A stretch of DNA of 64,000 nucleotides from Oscillospiraceae bacterium. Its GTDB lineage: Bacteria > Bacillota > Clostridia > Oscillospirales > Ruminococcaceae. The stretch lies in the NCBI GenBank assembly GCA_016281125.1, contig JAEEIA010000063.1, forward strand, positions 1 to 64,000. The letters are read 5' to 3'. This document shows positions 7,649 to 14,748 of the stretch, one piece after another (positions within the stretch are counted from its first letter, which is position 1; every line of letters starts with the position of its first letter). Position numbers and translations under genes: made by a program. The notes beneath the pieces were generated by a model. It saw nothing but the letters and a program-made list of their open reading frames with translations. It ran no database searches and was not told the DNA's origin.

Positions 7649-10351
7649 TTACTCACGGTTCTTCAAAATTTCTGCGGGCGAAATGCGGTTGATTTTCCCG
7701 ATCAGCAGACGGTTGATGACGAAATAGACAAGAATGACCGCCGCGAACAGGATCGCAAACAGATACCACGGAAATGTGAGCTTCATCGAGCAGGCGACAT
7801 TGCAGATAAAGCTCGGATAGATCGCATCCATGACAGCTTTTGCGAGCGGCACTGCAAGCAATGCACCGACCGCAACGACCAGCAGATTGCCGTTCAGATA
7901 CAGCGCCCGGATCTCCCGCGGACGGTAGCCGAATATCTTGATCAGTGAGATGCCCGATGCGGCGCGGTCGATCATCACGCCCATCATCAGATACATCACC
8001 ACGCAGAAAATCACCGAACCTGCTGTAATCAGCGTTGTAACCAGCGGGAGCATCAGCTTGACATACACACTGGAACCGCGTGCAATGTCCTCTTTTGTTG
8101 TCACCGAATACAGCCTGCCGTCGTCGATACCGAGCGCCTTGTCGGAGTAGACCGCATTGTAATAATCATCCTCCTGCCCGAACAGCTCTCGCATACTGTC
8201 AATGTCCATGAAAACCGTAAAGCCGACTGAGTAATTGCTGATGCCGGTCACGGTAAAGCTGTAATCCGTATCTGCGGCATAATCGGTAAAAATCACACGG
8301 TCACCGATCTCATATCCGAACCGTTCCGCCAGCGAAGAATTGATGACTGCTTTATTCCTGCCTTTTTCCGGCTTTGCATCGAAATACTTGTTGCTGCTGC
8401 CGATGCCGATGACCGCCACGTCCAGTGTACAGCCCGTGCAGTCTGTGCTGAGCGTTTCAAGATAGGCAGCCTCCCCGTCCTTCGGCGGCGTTTTCTCCGG
8501 ATATTTATAAAGATACTGGTATTCGTATTTCGTATCGCTGACCGTATCCCGCTGTACCGCTTCGCACATGACATAGCAGTCCAGTCCCATGATGACGACC
8601 ATGACCGACACGAACATGCCAAGCATCATCGCAATGGCAGAGCGCGATTCGCGCACCAGCTGCCGGATTGCGAACAGCAGCGGAAAACGCTGTGTTTTCA
8701 GCGAAAACTGTCGGTAGCTGCCGGCCGACTGCTCGTTTTTCATCAAAGAGAGCGCTGTGCGGGAGAGCTTCTTGTTGATGACAGCCGCGTTGACAATCGC
8801 CGAAATCAGCGGCGGCAGAATCAGCGCGTAAATGATAAGATACGGCGGATAAATGACATCGAAAACCGGCAGCGAGAAATACGCATACGAATCCTGCGCC
8901 TGCGATTCCACACCGAAGGAAAATCCGAGTGCCGCGCCGGTCAGTGCAGCGAAAAATGCCACAAGCGTCGGCATGGTGATGTAATGCCGCATGAGGTCTT
9001 TCTTCTTTACGCCGAGCGCATAGAGCGCGCCGATCACACTCTGCTCCTGTTCGATCTGATGCACGACAAATACCGAAATCACATACGCAAACAGCGCGAG
9101 AATGATGATGCCCGCGACCAGTCCGGCGTTTTTGTCCATGATGACATCGCCTGCCGCAGCGGCAATGCGGATATTGTCCTCCGCTTTCACGAATGATGTC
9201 AGATTTTCAATGTCGATCTCAAAGACCTCGTCCAGCAGTTCGCCTGTGTTATCCTGCAATTCCGTCACACCGTCCGCAAGCGCTGTAGAACCGTCTGCCG
9301 CATCCGCCGTTCCGTCCGTATAATCATAGATGCCCTGCCGGAATTCCGCCAGCGCATCCAGACTGCTTTTCAGCTCTGCAAGCTCTGCGGAATGTGTTGC
9401 AGCAATGACCGTTTCCAGTGTATCTGCGTAGTTTTCCTCCGTCAGCGCTATATGCTGCTTTGCAAGTGTCTGATTCGCCTGTGCAAGATACTGCGCAAAC
9501 AGCGCATCCGCAGCATCACGCAGATCTTTGCTGTGTCCGGTCAGTTCATCGAGTCCGTCCGCGAGTTCATCCGCACCGTCTTTCAGATCCCGGATGCCGT
9601 CTTCGATCTCATAGCGCTCCTGCAAAATGTCGTCAACCGTTTCGCGGAAATACTTGTCTTCGATCTGCTCCGGTTCAATTTTGATTGCCTTGATTTTCTC
9701 TCTCAGCGCTTCATCCGCGGTATTGCCGAGGCGGTATGCGTAGGTGAATTCCTCTGCATTCTGCGTGCCGCTTTCCCTGATCGCATCATACTGCTCCGCA
9801 GTTACGAACAGCAGCCCGAAGATGCTCCGCTCAACGGCCGTATCGCTGAATTTTGCAATGCACATATCATAATCCGGCACGGAACCGATGCCCGTGATTC
9901 TGAAATCCGTTCCGCCCGCTCTGACGGTATCACCGATGTGAACGGCATGCGCGTCGGCATAGCCCTTTTCGATGACGGCTTCTCCGGTTTTCTCTGCGAG
10001 GGTTCCCTCGTCAAGCTGAATCAGGTCAATGCTGTTCCGGTTCTGAAACAGCCGCAATGTCGCATTTTCATCTGTTTTCAGGTCGAAGGAAAAAATGGGT
10101 TCAATGATTGTGCCGTCCGCGGTCAGTCCGGACAAATCCGCATCGCTGAGCGGCAGAAACACCGAAAACTGTCCGTCCTCGACCAGGTTTTTCGCTTTCT
10201 GGTGCTCCGTTCCCTGAATGATCATTTCCGACGAACCGACGATTGAAACAACCAGATAAATACCCATTACAAACAGCAGAAACAGCGCCAGATACCGCCC
10301 GAAATTCGTCCGCAGATCGCGCAGCAGCCGCTTTCTGAGTACCTTGTTCAT
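7649..10351 (-). CDS. FtsX/MacB-type ABC transporter permease with coiled coil
   Basis: A 900-residue permease with two FtsX-like domains. The N-terminal helix is at about 15-40. A large extracytoplasmic region contains a coiled coil rich in DGADELADGLDEL-type heptads (about 240-380). Membrane helices follow near 400-560, then a second soluble domain and three C-terminal helices (about 770-890), ending PAEILKNRE. Its ATG overlaps the ATPase stop as TAATG, so the two form one transporter. Such proteins usually act as mechanotransmitters or lipid, peptide or antibiotic exporters rather than importers. The cargo is unknown. Confidence 0.88.
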   Translation of the reverse strand: MNKVLRKRLLRDLRTNFGRYLALFLLFVMGIYLVVSIVGSSEMIIQGTEHQKAKNLVEDGQFSVFLPLSDADLSGLTADGTIIEPIFSFDLKTDENATLRLFQNRNSIDLIQLDEGTLAEKTGEAVIEKGYADAHAVHIGDTVRAGGTDFRITGIGSVPDYDMCIAKFSDTAVERSIFGLLFVTAEQYDAIRESGTQNAEEFTYAYRLGNTADEALREKIKAIKIEPEQIEDKYFRETVDDILQERYEIEDGIRDLKDGADELADGLDELTGHSKDLRDAADALFAQYLAQANQTLAKQHIALTEENYADTLETVIAATHSAELAELKSSLDALAEFRQGIYDYTDGTADAADGSTALADGVTELQDNTGELLDEVFEIDIENLTSFVKAEDNIRIAAAAGDVIMDKNAGLVAGIIILALFAYVISVFVVHQIEQEQSVIGALYALGVKKKDLMRHYITMPTLVAFFAALTGAALGFSFGVESQAQDSYAYFSLPVFDVIYPPYLIIYALILPPLISAIVNAAVINKKLSRTALSLMKNEQSAGSYRQFSLKTQRFPLLFAIRQLVRESRSAIAMMLGMFVSVMVVIMGLDCYVMCEAVQRDTVSDTKYEYQYLYKYPEKTPPKDGEAAYLETLSTDCTGCTLDVAVIGIGSSNKYFDAKPEKGRNKAVINSSLAERFGYEIGDRVIFTDYAADTDYSFTVTGISNYSVGFTVFMDIDSMRELFGQEDDYYNAVYSDKALGIDDGRLYSVTTKEDIARGSSVYVKLMLPLVTTLITAGSVIFCVVMYLMMGVMIDRAASGISLIKIFGYRPREIRALYLNGNLLVVAVGALLAVPLAKAVMDAIYPSFICNVACSMKLTFPWYLFAILFAAVILVYFVINRLLIGKINRISPAEILKNRE

Positions 10352-11052
10352 TATAAGTCCTCCAGTTCGGCCGCGGGCGTTCTGGTTTCATTCATGTATT
10401 CCTTCTTCACCAGTCCGTCCTTGATGATGATGACCTTGTGCACCATATTTTTGATCGAATTGTTGTGTGTGACAATCAGCATGGTCGTGCCGTATTTGAC
10501 GTTGATTTCTTCAAGCAAAATCAGAATATCGCGGCTTGTTTTGGAATCGAGCGCACCGGTCGGCTCGTCGCAGAGCAGCAGCTTCGGATTCTTGATGAGC
10601 GCCCGCGCAATCGCGCATCTCTGCTGCTGACCGCCCGAAAGCTGCGCCGGAAACTTGTTCTGATGCTCTGTCAGTCCGAGCGTTTCCAACAGTTCGTCCA
10701 TATCCAGCGGATGCTCCGCAATGTGCTGACAAATCTGGATATTCTCGCGCACGGTCAGATTCGGCACGAGGTTGTAAAACTGAAAAATGAAGCCGAGATT
10801 GTCGCGGCGGTAATCCGAGAGCGCCGCAGGCTTCAGCCCGAAAATCTCCTTTCCGTCCACCGTGATCGAACCGGAATCCATGGTATCCAGCCCGCCGATG
10901 CAGTTGAGCAGGGTAGACTTGCCGGAACCGCTCGTTCCCTGAATCACACACATCTGCCCGCGTTCCAGTCCTGTGCTGATGCCCTTGAGCACCTGCACAT
11001 AGCTGGTGTCCTTGCCGTAGCTTTTTTTGACGTCCTTCACCTGTAAATACAT
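10351..11052 (-). CDS. ABC transporter ATP-binding protein (MacB/LolD type)
   Basis: A 233-residue ATPase. Walker A is GTSGSGKST (about 39-47), the signature is LSGGQQQR, Walker B is LLLCDEPTGALD, and the H-loop is VTHNN. It pairs with the following FtsX-type permease through a TAATG overlap. GGAGG precedes its ATG. A GTTAG-N6-CTAAC box at 11066-11081 lies in its leader, suggesting metal-dependent control separate from, or added to, the TetR gene upstream. Confidence 0.93.
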   Translation of the reverse strand: MYLQVKDVKKSYGKDTSYVQVLKGISTGLERGQMCVIQGTSGSGKSTLLNCIGGLDTMDSGSITVDGKEIFGLKPAALSDYRRDNLGFIFQFYNLVPNLTVRENIQICQHIAEHPLDMDELLETLGLTEHQNKFPAQLSGGQQQRCAIARALIKNPKLLLCDEPTGALDSKTSRDILILLEEINVKYGTTMLIVTHNNSIKNMVHKVIIIKDGLVKKEYMNETRTPAAELEDL

Positions 11053-11065
11053 ATTCGTCCTCCTT

Positions 11066-11081
11066 GTTAGCTTTGTCTAAC
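11066..11081. promoter_or_regulatory. Iron-box palindrome 1
   Basis: GTTAGCTTTGTCTAAC has 5-bp inverted ends, GTTAG and CTAAC. It lies 14 bp upstream of the ABC ATPase start codon, just before its Shine-Dalgarno. It is one of thirteen related sites in the window, matching the general form of DtxR-family operators. Confidence 0.7.
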
Positions 11082-11088
11082 TTGCGGA

Positions 11089-11112
11089 TATAAGGGAATG
11101 CGTTTTCCCTTA
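11089..11112 (-). terminator. Hairpin at the end of the tetR gene
   Basis: Perfect 9-bp inverted repeat ATAAGGGAA (11089-11097) and TTCCCTTAT overlapping the tetR stop codon. There is no good T-run, so it may only weakly terminate or stabilise RNA between tetR and the ABC genes. Confidence 0.4.
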
Positions 11113-11727
11113 TCCGTCGTCCTCTAACATATGCGCCATCCAGCCCTCAATCAGCATGTCCATGACCGGTTTGATCTCTTTCAGCGCGCGCTCCCTGTTC
11201 TCCTCATGCGTCACCAGGTGCACAAAGGCATTGATGGAAACATGAGAAAACCAGTGCAGAAAATACTGATTGATGCGCTTGCCCGGACAGAGCGCGGCAT
11301 ATTTCTGTGCGAGCGCGAGATTATGCTGCTCAATCATTTCCACAAAGCGGTCAATGATGTTCTCATAGCTTGAACCTGCGGACTTTTCCAGCAGAATCAG
11401 CATGGCATCGCGGTCGGCGTACAGCAGCGAAATCAGCATGTCTGCAAAGTCGTCATGGTCGCCCGTTTCATGCTGAAATGCGGCGGGGTCAGCGTGCAGA
11501 TCCGAAGAAAAATGCTGCGCAATCGCCTGCATGATTCTTTGCAGCGGCGCCCCGACGACCGCGCCGAACAGCCCGTTTTTATCATTGCAGAAGAAATAGA
11601 CCGCGCCGGTTGTCATGCCTGCCGCAGCGCTGATTGACCGCAGGGACGCTTTAGCAAATCCTTTCTCCAGAAACTCTTTTTTCGCGCATTCGATCAGGCG
11701 TTCCCGTGCTTCATTTTCCTGTTCCAT
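11110..11727 (-). CDS. TetR-family transcriptional regulator
   Basis: A 205-residue TetR protein. The N-terminal HTH reads IECAKKEFLEKGFAKASLRSISAAAGMTTGAVYFFCNDKNGL. The start at 11727 has GGAGGTG 7 nt upstream; the longer frame runs through its own promoter and is rejected. The C-terminal ligand domain is not assignable. It lies directly upstream of the MacB-type ABC genes and probably controls them. A 26-bp near-perfect palindrome overlaps its promoter. Confidence 0.88.
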   Translation of the reverse strand: MEQENEARERLIECAKKEFLEKGFAKASLRSISAAAGMTTGAVYFFCNDKNGLFGAVVGAPLQRIMQAIAQHFSSDLHADPAAFQHETGDHDDFADMLISLLYADRDAMLILLEKSAGSSYENIIDRFVEMIEQHNLALAQKYAALCPGKRINQYFLHWFSHVSINAFVHLVTHEENRERALKEIKPVMDMLIEGWMAHMLEDDG

Positions 11728-11743
11728 GGTGTCACCTCCGTTC

Positions 11744-11796
11744 ATAACAGTGTTACCTAACGCTGTTATCATACATCGGATGAGGAAAAATGTCAA
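11744..11796 (-). promoter_or_regulatory. tetR promoter and palindromic operator
   Basis: Minus-strand TTGACA (11796-11791), 17-nt spacer and TATGAT (11773-11768). A near-perfect 26-bp palindrome (11744-11769, ends ATAACAG and CTGTTAT) overlaps the -10 box and start region, fitting TetR autoregulation. Confidence 0.72.
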
Positions 11797-11934
11797 TGCT
11801 CTGATGATAAATTCGTCATTATTACCAAATTCGGCGCATGATGTTTGATGTGCTTCAAAATAAACGGCCGTATTTCGCACAGAAATCGCAGCAAAGAGTC
11901 GTTCAGCACCGGACGGCTTTTTTTCACAGATGGC

Positions 11935-11963
11935 TTGCAATTTGAGTTAGCTTATGCTATAAT
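11935..11963 (+). promoter_or_regulatory. Promoter with iron-box 2 (HMA/methyltransferase genes)
   Basis: TTGCAA (11935-11940), 17-nt spacer, TATAAT (11958-11963). The box GTTAGCTTATGCTATA (11946-11961) fills the spacer and enters the -10. The same architecture occurs in mirror orientation at 34158-34186, upstream of the second MacB-type ABC. Confidence 0.72.
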
Positions 11964-12010
11964 ATGGTTGTGGTGTGCTAACTGAACGATAAATAGCAGG
12001 ACGTTCTGCC

Positions 12011-12178
12011 GTGAAACTGAAATCAGGCGATGTCCGCACGAATGCGCTGATTCCGCTTGCGGTCAAGGCAAATGAAACACAGCTTCAATGCGGAAATGAA
12101 AAATACAGTATCCGTGCGAAGCTCTTTGCATTGCTGCTGCCGGACATGAATGACCGATGGGCGACTTTCAGGCGGTAA
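12011..12178 (+). CDS. Possible small protein (55 aa), unknown
   Basis: A GTG-initiated frame of 55 codons directly downstream of the iron-box promoter, with AGGA 9 nt before the GTG. It starts MKLKSGDVRTNALIPLAVK and ends DRWATFRR. It has no membrane helix or recognised domain; codon choice resembles neighbouring genes. It could equally be non-coding leader of the HMA gene. Weakly supported. Confidence 0.35.
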   Translation: MKLKSGDVRTNALIPLAVKANETQLQCGNEKYSIRAKLFALLLPDMNDRWATFRR

Positions 12179-12243
12179 CCGGTTTCGGGAATGGAAGCTC
12201 GGGCATTCTTTCCCGGAGAACAGACTGGAAAGGGGAGATATCT

Positions 12244-12495
12244 ATGTATCAGACAACAGTAAAAATCGACGGCATGATGTGCGGGATGTGCGAATCCCAT
12301 GTCAATGATGCAATCCGTGCAAAGCTGCCCGTCAAAAAGGTCAGCTCCTCGCACAAAAAAGGGGAAACGGTCATCATCAGCGAGAATGCGCTGACAAAAG
12401 AAACGATAACGGCTGCCTTAAGCGGCTCAGGGTATACCGTAATGAATGTCACTTGCGAACCCTATCAGAAAAAAGGGCTTTTCAGCCGTAAATAA
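12244..12495 (+). CDS. HMA-domain metal-binding protein (CopZ-like)
   Basis: An 83-residue heavy-metal-associated domain protein with the metal site MMCGMCESHV (CxxC, about residues 13-16) and a GYTV C-terminal strand, plus a basic tail ending LFSRK. AAGGGGAG precedes the ATG at 12244. CopZ-type proteins ferry Cu(I), but here it lies in an iron-box-controlled unit with a methyltransferase, so its metal is uncertain. Confidence 0.85.
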   Translation: MYQTTVKIDGMMCGMCESHVNDAIRAKLPVKKVSSSHKKGETVIISENALTKETITAALSGSGYTVMNVTCEPYQKKGLFSRK

Positions 12496-12539
12496 GTCAG
12501 AGGAGCGTTCTTGAAATCGCAGATGAAAGGAGTTTGTTT

Positions 12540-13184
12540 ATGACAAGCAAAGAATATAAAGACCTGTCTGTCAGAGAATTTACAAAAGCGGCTGAGATAT
12601 ATGAATCCGACCGTGCCGGTATCTACAAGATCTGCAAAAAGGATTATCCCGACGTACTGGCGGAACTGGAAAAAGAACCGTTCACAGATCTGCTGGACTG
12701 CGGCTGCGGAACTGCGCCGATGCTGACGCTGCTGCATGAAAAATATCCGGACAAGCATTATACAGGCATTGACCTGACTCCCAAAATGATCGAAATTGCA
12801 AAAGCAAAAAAGATGAAAAATGTTGAACTGATTGTCGGCGACTGTGAAAATCTGCCGTTTGCTGAAAACGCCTTTGACGTTGTGATTTGCTGTCAGAGCT
12901 TTCATCATTATCCAAATGTGCAGGAATTCTTTAACAGTGTATACCGTGTTCTCAGACCGGGCGGCAGACTGATTCTGCAGGATATGACAATGAAATCACC
13001 TGTGAAACGCTGGATCTGCAATCATATTGAAATGCCGCTGGCACATCTGGCCGGAAAGGGCGATGTTCGCATTTACGGCAGAGAGGACGTACAGCAGCTT
13101 TGCTGCAAAGCAGGACTGCACATGGAGCTTTTTGAGGTCAGACCGGGCTTTCGGCTGCACTGTGTTGCCAGAAAACTAAAATAA
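12540..13184 (+). CDS. Class I SAM-dependent methyltransferase
   Basis: A 214-residue methyltransferase. Motif I is LLDCGCGTAPM, post-I is TGIDLTPKMIEIAK, motif II region is FDVVICCQSFHHYPN, and VLRPGGRLIL is post-III. AAAGGAG sits 7 nt upstream of the ATG at 12540. It is probably co-transcribed with the HMA protein from the iron-box promoter near 11950. It may modify a small molecule of metal metabolism; no substrate can be named. Confidence 0.87.
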   Translation: MTSKEYKDLSVREFTKAAEIYESDRAGIYKICKKDYPDVLAELEKEPFTDLLDCGCGTAPMLTLLHEKYPDKHYTGIDLTPKMIEIAKAKKMKNVELIVGDCENLPFAENAFDVVICCQSFHHYPNVQEFFNSVYRVLRPGGRLILQDMTMKSPVKRWICNHIEMPLAHLAGKGDVRIYGREDVQQLCCKAGLHMELFEVRPGFRLHCVARKLK

Positions 13185-13198
13185 TCTGCGCAAACCCC

Positions 13199-13227
13199 TT
13201 GACAAAAGGACAAACAAGTGATATAAT
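13199..13227 (+). promoter_or_regulatory. Promoter of the DUF2325-DUF3793-flavodoxin operon
   Basis: TTGACA (13199-13204), 17-nt spacer, TATAAT (13222-13227). It is followed by two iron-boxes at 13237-13252 and 13299-13314 in the transcribed leader. Confidence 0.82.
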
Positions 13228-13236
13228 AGAGCCACA

Positions 13237-13252
13237 GTTAGCGAATGCTAAT
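13237..13252. promoter_or_regulatory. Iron-box palindrome 3
   Basis: GTTAGCGAATGCTAAT, ten bases after the -10 box, at about the transcription start. Confidence 0.72.
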
Positions 13253-13298
13253 CGCCTTTTGACAGGGGATTCAGCATTCGCAAAACTCAAATCCGAGA

Positions 13299-13314
13299 GT
13301 TAGCGGCTGCTAAT
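13299..13314. promoter_or_regulatory. Iron-box palindrome 4
   Basis: GTTAGCGGCTGCTAAT, 62 bp downstream of box 3 and just before the Shine-Dalgarno of the DUF2325 gene. Paired boxes of this kind also occur before feoA and the Tp47-like gene. Confidence 0.7.
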
Positions 13315-13333
13315 AGCTAGAAAAGAGGTCAGT

Positions 13334-13633
13334 ATGAGCGTTGTAATCGTAGGCGGCAATGACCGCATGGCAACCAGATATCAGGATATCTGTAAGCAGT
13401 ACAAATGGAAATCCAAAGTTTTTACGCAGCTTCCGGCCGACTTTGAAAACAAGATCGGCGAGCCTGATCTGCTGGTCGTGTTCACAAGCACCTGTTCGCA
13501 TAAAATGCTTGCCGGTGTGAAAAACCGTTCGGAGAAGCGCGGCATTCCGGTGAAGCATGTTCACAGTGCCAGCGTCAGCGCCCTGAAAAAGCTGCTGGAA
13601 TGTTACGAGGTGAAGCCGGATGTCGGAACTTGA
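13334..13633 (+). CDS. DUF2325 domain protein
   Basis: A 99-residue protein of the DUF2325 family (PF10087): MSVVIVGGNDRMATRYQDIC at the start, DLLVVFTSTCSHKM in the middle and a conserved HVHSASVSALKKLL end. The family has a small Rossmann-like fold of unknown function. AAGAGG precedes the ATG. It is the first gene of an operon controlled by two iron-boxes and overlaps the DUF3793 gene by 14 nt. Confidence 0.82.
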   Translation: MSVVIVGGNDRMATRYQDICKQYKWKSKVFTQLPADFENKIGEPDLLVVFTSTCSHKMLAGVKNRSEKRGIPVKHVHSASVSALKKLLECYEVKPDVGT

Positions 13634-14192
13634 ACGGCAGAGCCTTGAGCATACACTTGCAGTGCATTCCGCGCCGACGCTGCTCGGCATCAAATGTGCG
13701 AATCTAATCTCCGTTGCAATAGAAGCAAACGACATGTGCGATTACCGGCACGAGTTTGAAAGCCGGAGCGGACTGCAAATGCGTGTATTATGTAAATGTC
13801 ATGATCGACGGCTGCTCTATGTTTATCATGAGATGCTGCTCAGAATGCAGCTCAGTCAGCCGGAGATCCGGCGCTTTCTTGCACAGTACGGCTACCGGAA
13901 CGATATGACAGTTCCGGAAATGCTCTCATATCTTGCGCAGCGGATGCAGTGCGGTCATTTTCCGCATGAGATCGGGGTTTTTCTCGGCTATCCGCTTGCG
14001 GATGTGCAGGGATTTATTCTTAATCACGGCAAAAACTGCCTGCTGTGCGGCTGCTGGAAGGTGTACAGCGATCCGGAATCTGCGCGGCGGACATTTGCAA
14101 ACTATGATCGGTGCAGAGAGATTCTGTGCGATAAATTACAGCAGGGCTGCGAGTTTTTCCGCGCTCTGGAACTTTCTAAGGAGGAACTATGA
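13620..14192 (+). CDS. DUF3793 family protein
   Basis: A 190-residue protein of the DUF3793 family (PF12672). Recognisable parts are HSAPTLLGIKCANLIS near the N-terminus, HEIGVFLGYPLADVQGFI and the C-terminal NHGKNCLLCGCWKVYSD with a CxxCxC cluster, followed by a FANYDRCREILC segment. The many cysteines suggest metal or redox chemistry, which is inferred. In Clostridia this family is often found beside DUF2325, flavodoxin and feo genes, as here. It is coupled to both neighbours by overlaps. Confidence 0.82.
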   Translation: MSELERQSLEHTLAVHSAPTLLGIKCANLISVAIEANDMCDYRHEFESRSGLQMRVLCKCHDRRLLYVYHEMLLRMQLSQPEIRRFLAQYGYRNDMTVPEMLSYLAQRMQCGHFPHEIGVFLGYPLADVQGFILNHGKNCLLCGCWKVYSDPESARRTFANYDRCREILCDKLQQGCEFFRALELSKEEL

Positions 14193-14596
14193 TGAAAACA
14201 GCGGTGATTTATTGGAGCGGCACGGGCAATACCGAAGCAATGGCCAATGCGGTAGCAGAGGGCGCAGGCGTTGCGGCGACGGCCGTATCGGATTTTTCCG
14301 GCAATGTTGAGGAATTTGACGCACTGGCATTCGGCTGCCCGGCGATGGGTGCAGAGGTGCTGGAGGAGGACGAATTTGAGCCGTTCTTCACCGGGATCGA
14401 GAGCAAGCTCAGCGGCAAAAAGGTGTTTCTGTTCGGTTCCTACGGCTGGGGCGATGGCGAATGGATGCGGAACTGGCAGGAGCGTGTCACGGCAGCGGGC
14501 GCAGCGCTGGTCGGGGATGGGGGCTATACTGTCAACGAAGCACCGTCTGACGATGACCTTGCAAAGCTGAAAGCAATCGGCGCAAAGCTGGCATAA
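14189..14596 (+). CDS. Short-chain flavodoxin
   Basis: A 135-residue flavodoxin. The FMN phosphate loop is YWSGTGNTEAMA (about residues 9-20), followed by the isoalloxazine loops CPAMGAEVLEED and GSYGWGDGEWM. The ATG at 14189 overlaps the DUF3793 stop; the adjacent ATG at 14192 has better spacing from AAGGAGG, so the mature start is ambiguous by one residue. Flavodoxins replace ferredoxins when iron is scarce, which agrees with the two iron-boxes upstream of this operon. Confidence 0.93.
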   Translation: MMKTAVIYWSGTGNTEAMANAVAEGAGVAATAVSDFSGNVEEFDALAFGCPAMGAEVLEEDEFEPFFTGIESKLSGKKVFLFGSYGWGDGEWMRNWQERVTAAGAALVGDGGYTVNEAPSDDDLAKLKAIGAKLA

Positions 14597-14600
14597 GAAA

Positions 14601-14676
14601 CAAGCGGCTGTATCAAAATGCAGCCGCTTGGGTATCAGAATACGGGCATGATTCCACTGTACAGAATCATGCCCGT
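14601..14676 (+). terminator. Tandem terminator hairpins after flavodoxin
   Basis: First stem CAAGCGGCTG (14601-14610) pairs with 14621-14630. Second stem ACGGGCATGATT (14642-14653) pairs with 14665-14676 and is followed by TTGTTTATT. The second is a good plus-strand intrinsic terminator. Confidence 0.72.
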
Positions 14677-14696
14677 TGTTTATTCCGCCTGTTCAG

Positions 14697-14730
14697 GGAA
14701 CGGATATCGCACACGCGCGGTATCCGTTCC
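14697..14730. terminator. Third hairpin in the convergent intergenic region
   Basis: Perfect 10-bp stem GGAACGGATA (14697-14706) with 14721-14730. It lies close to the 3' end of the convergent ABC gene (stop at 14749) and could serve that transcript, although no T-run is evident. Confidence 0.5.
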
Positions 14731-14748
14731 GTCCGGCCGGTTACGCCG

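Noticed and set aside
11110..11940. Longer 276-residue TetR start
   Set aside because: The extension crosses the promoter and operator; the ATG at 11727 has a good ribosome site and family-typical length.
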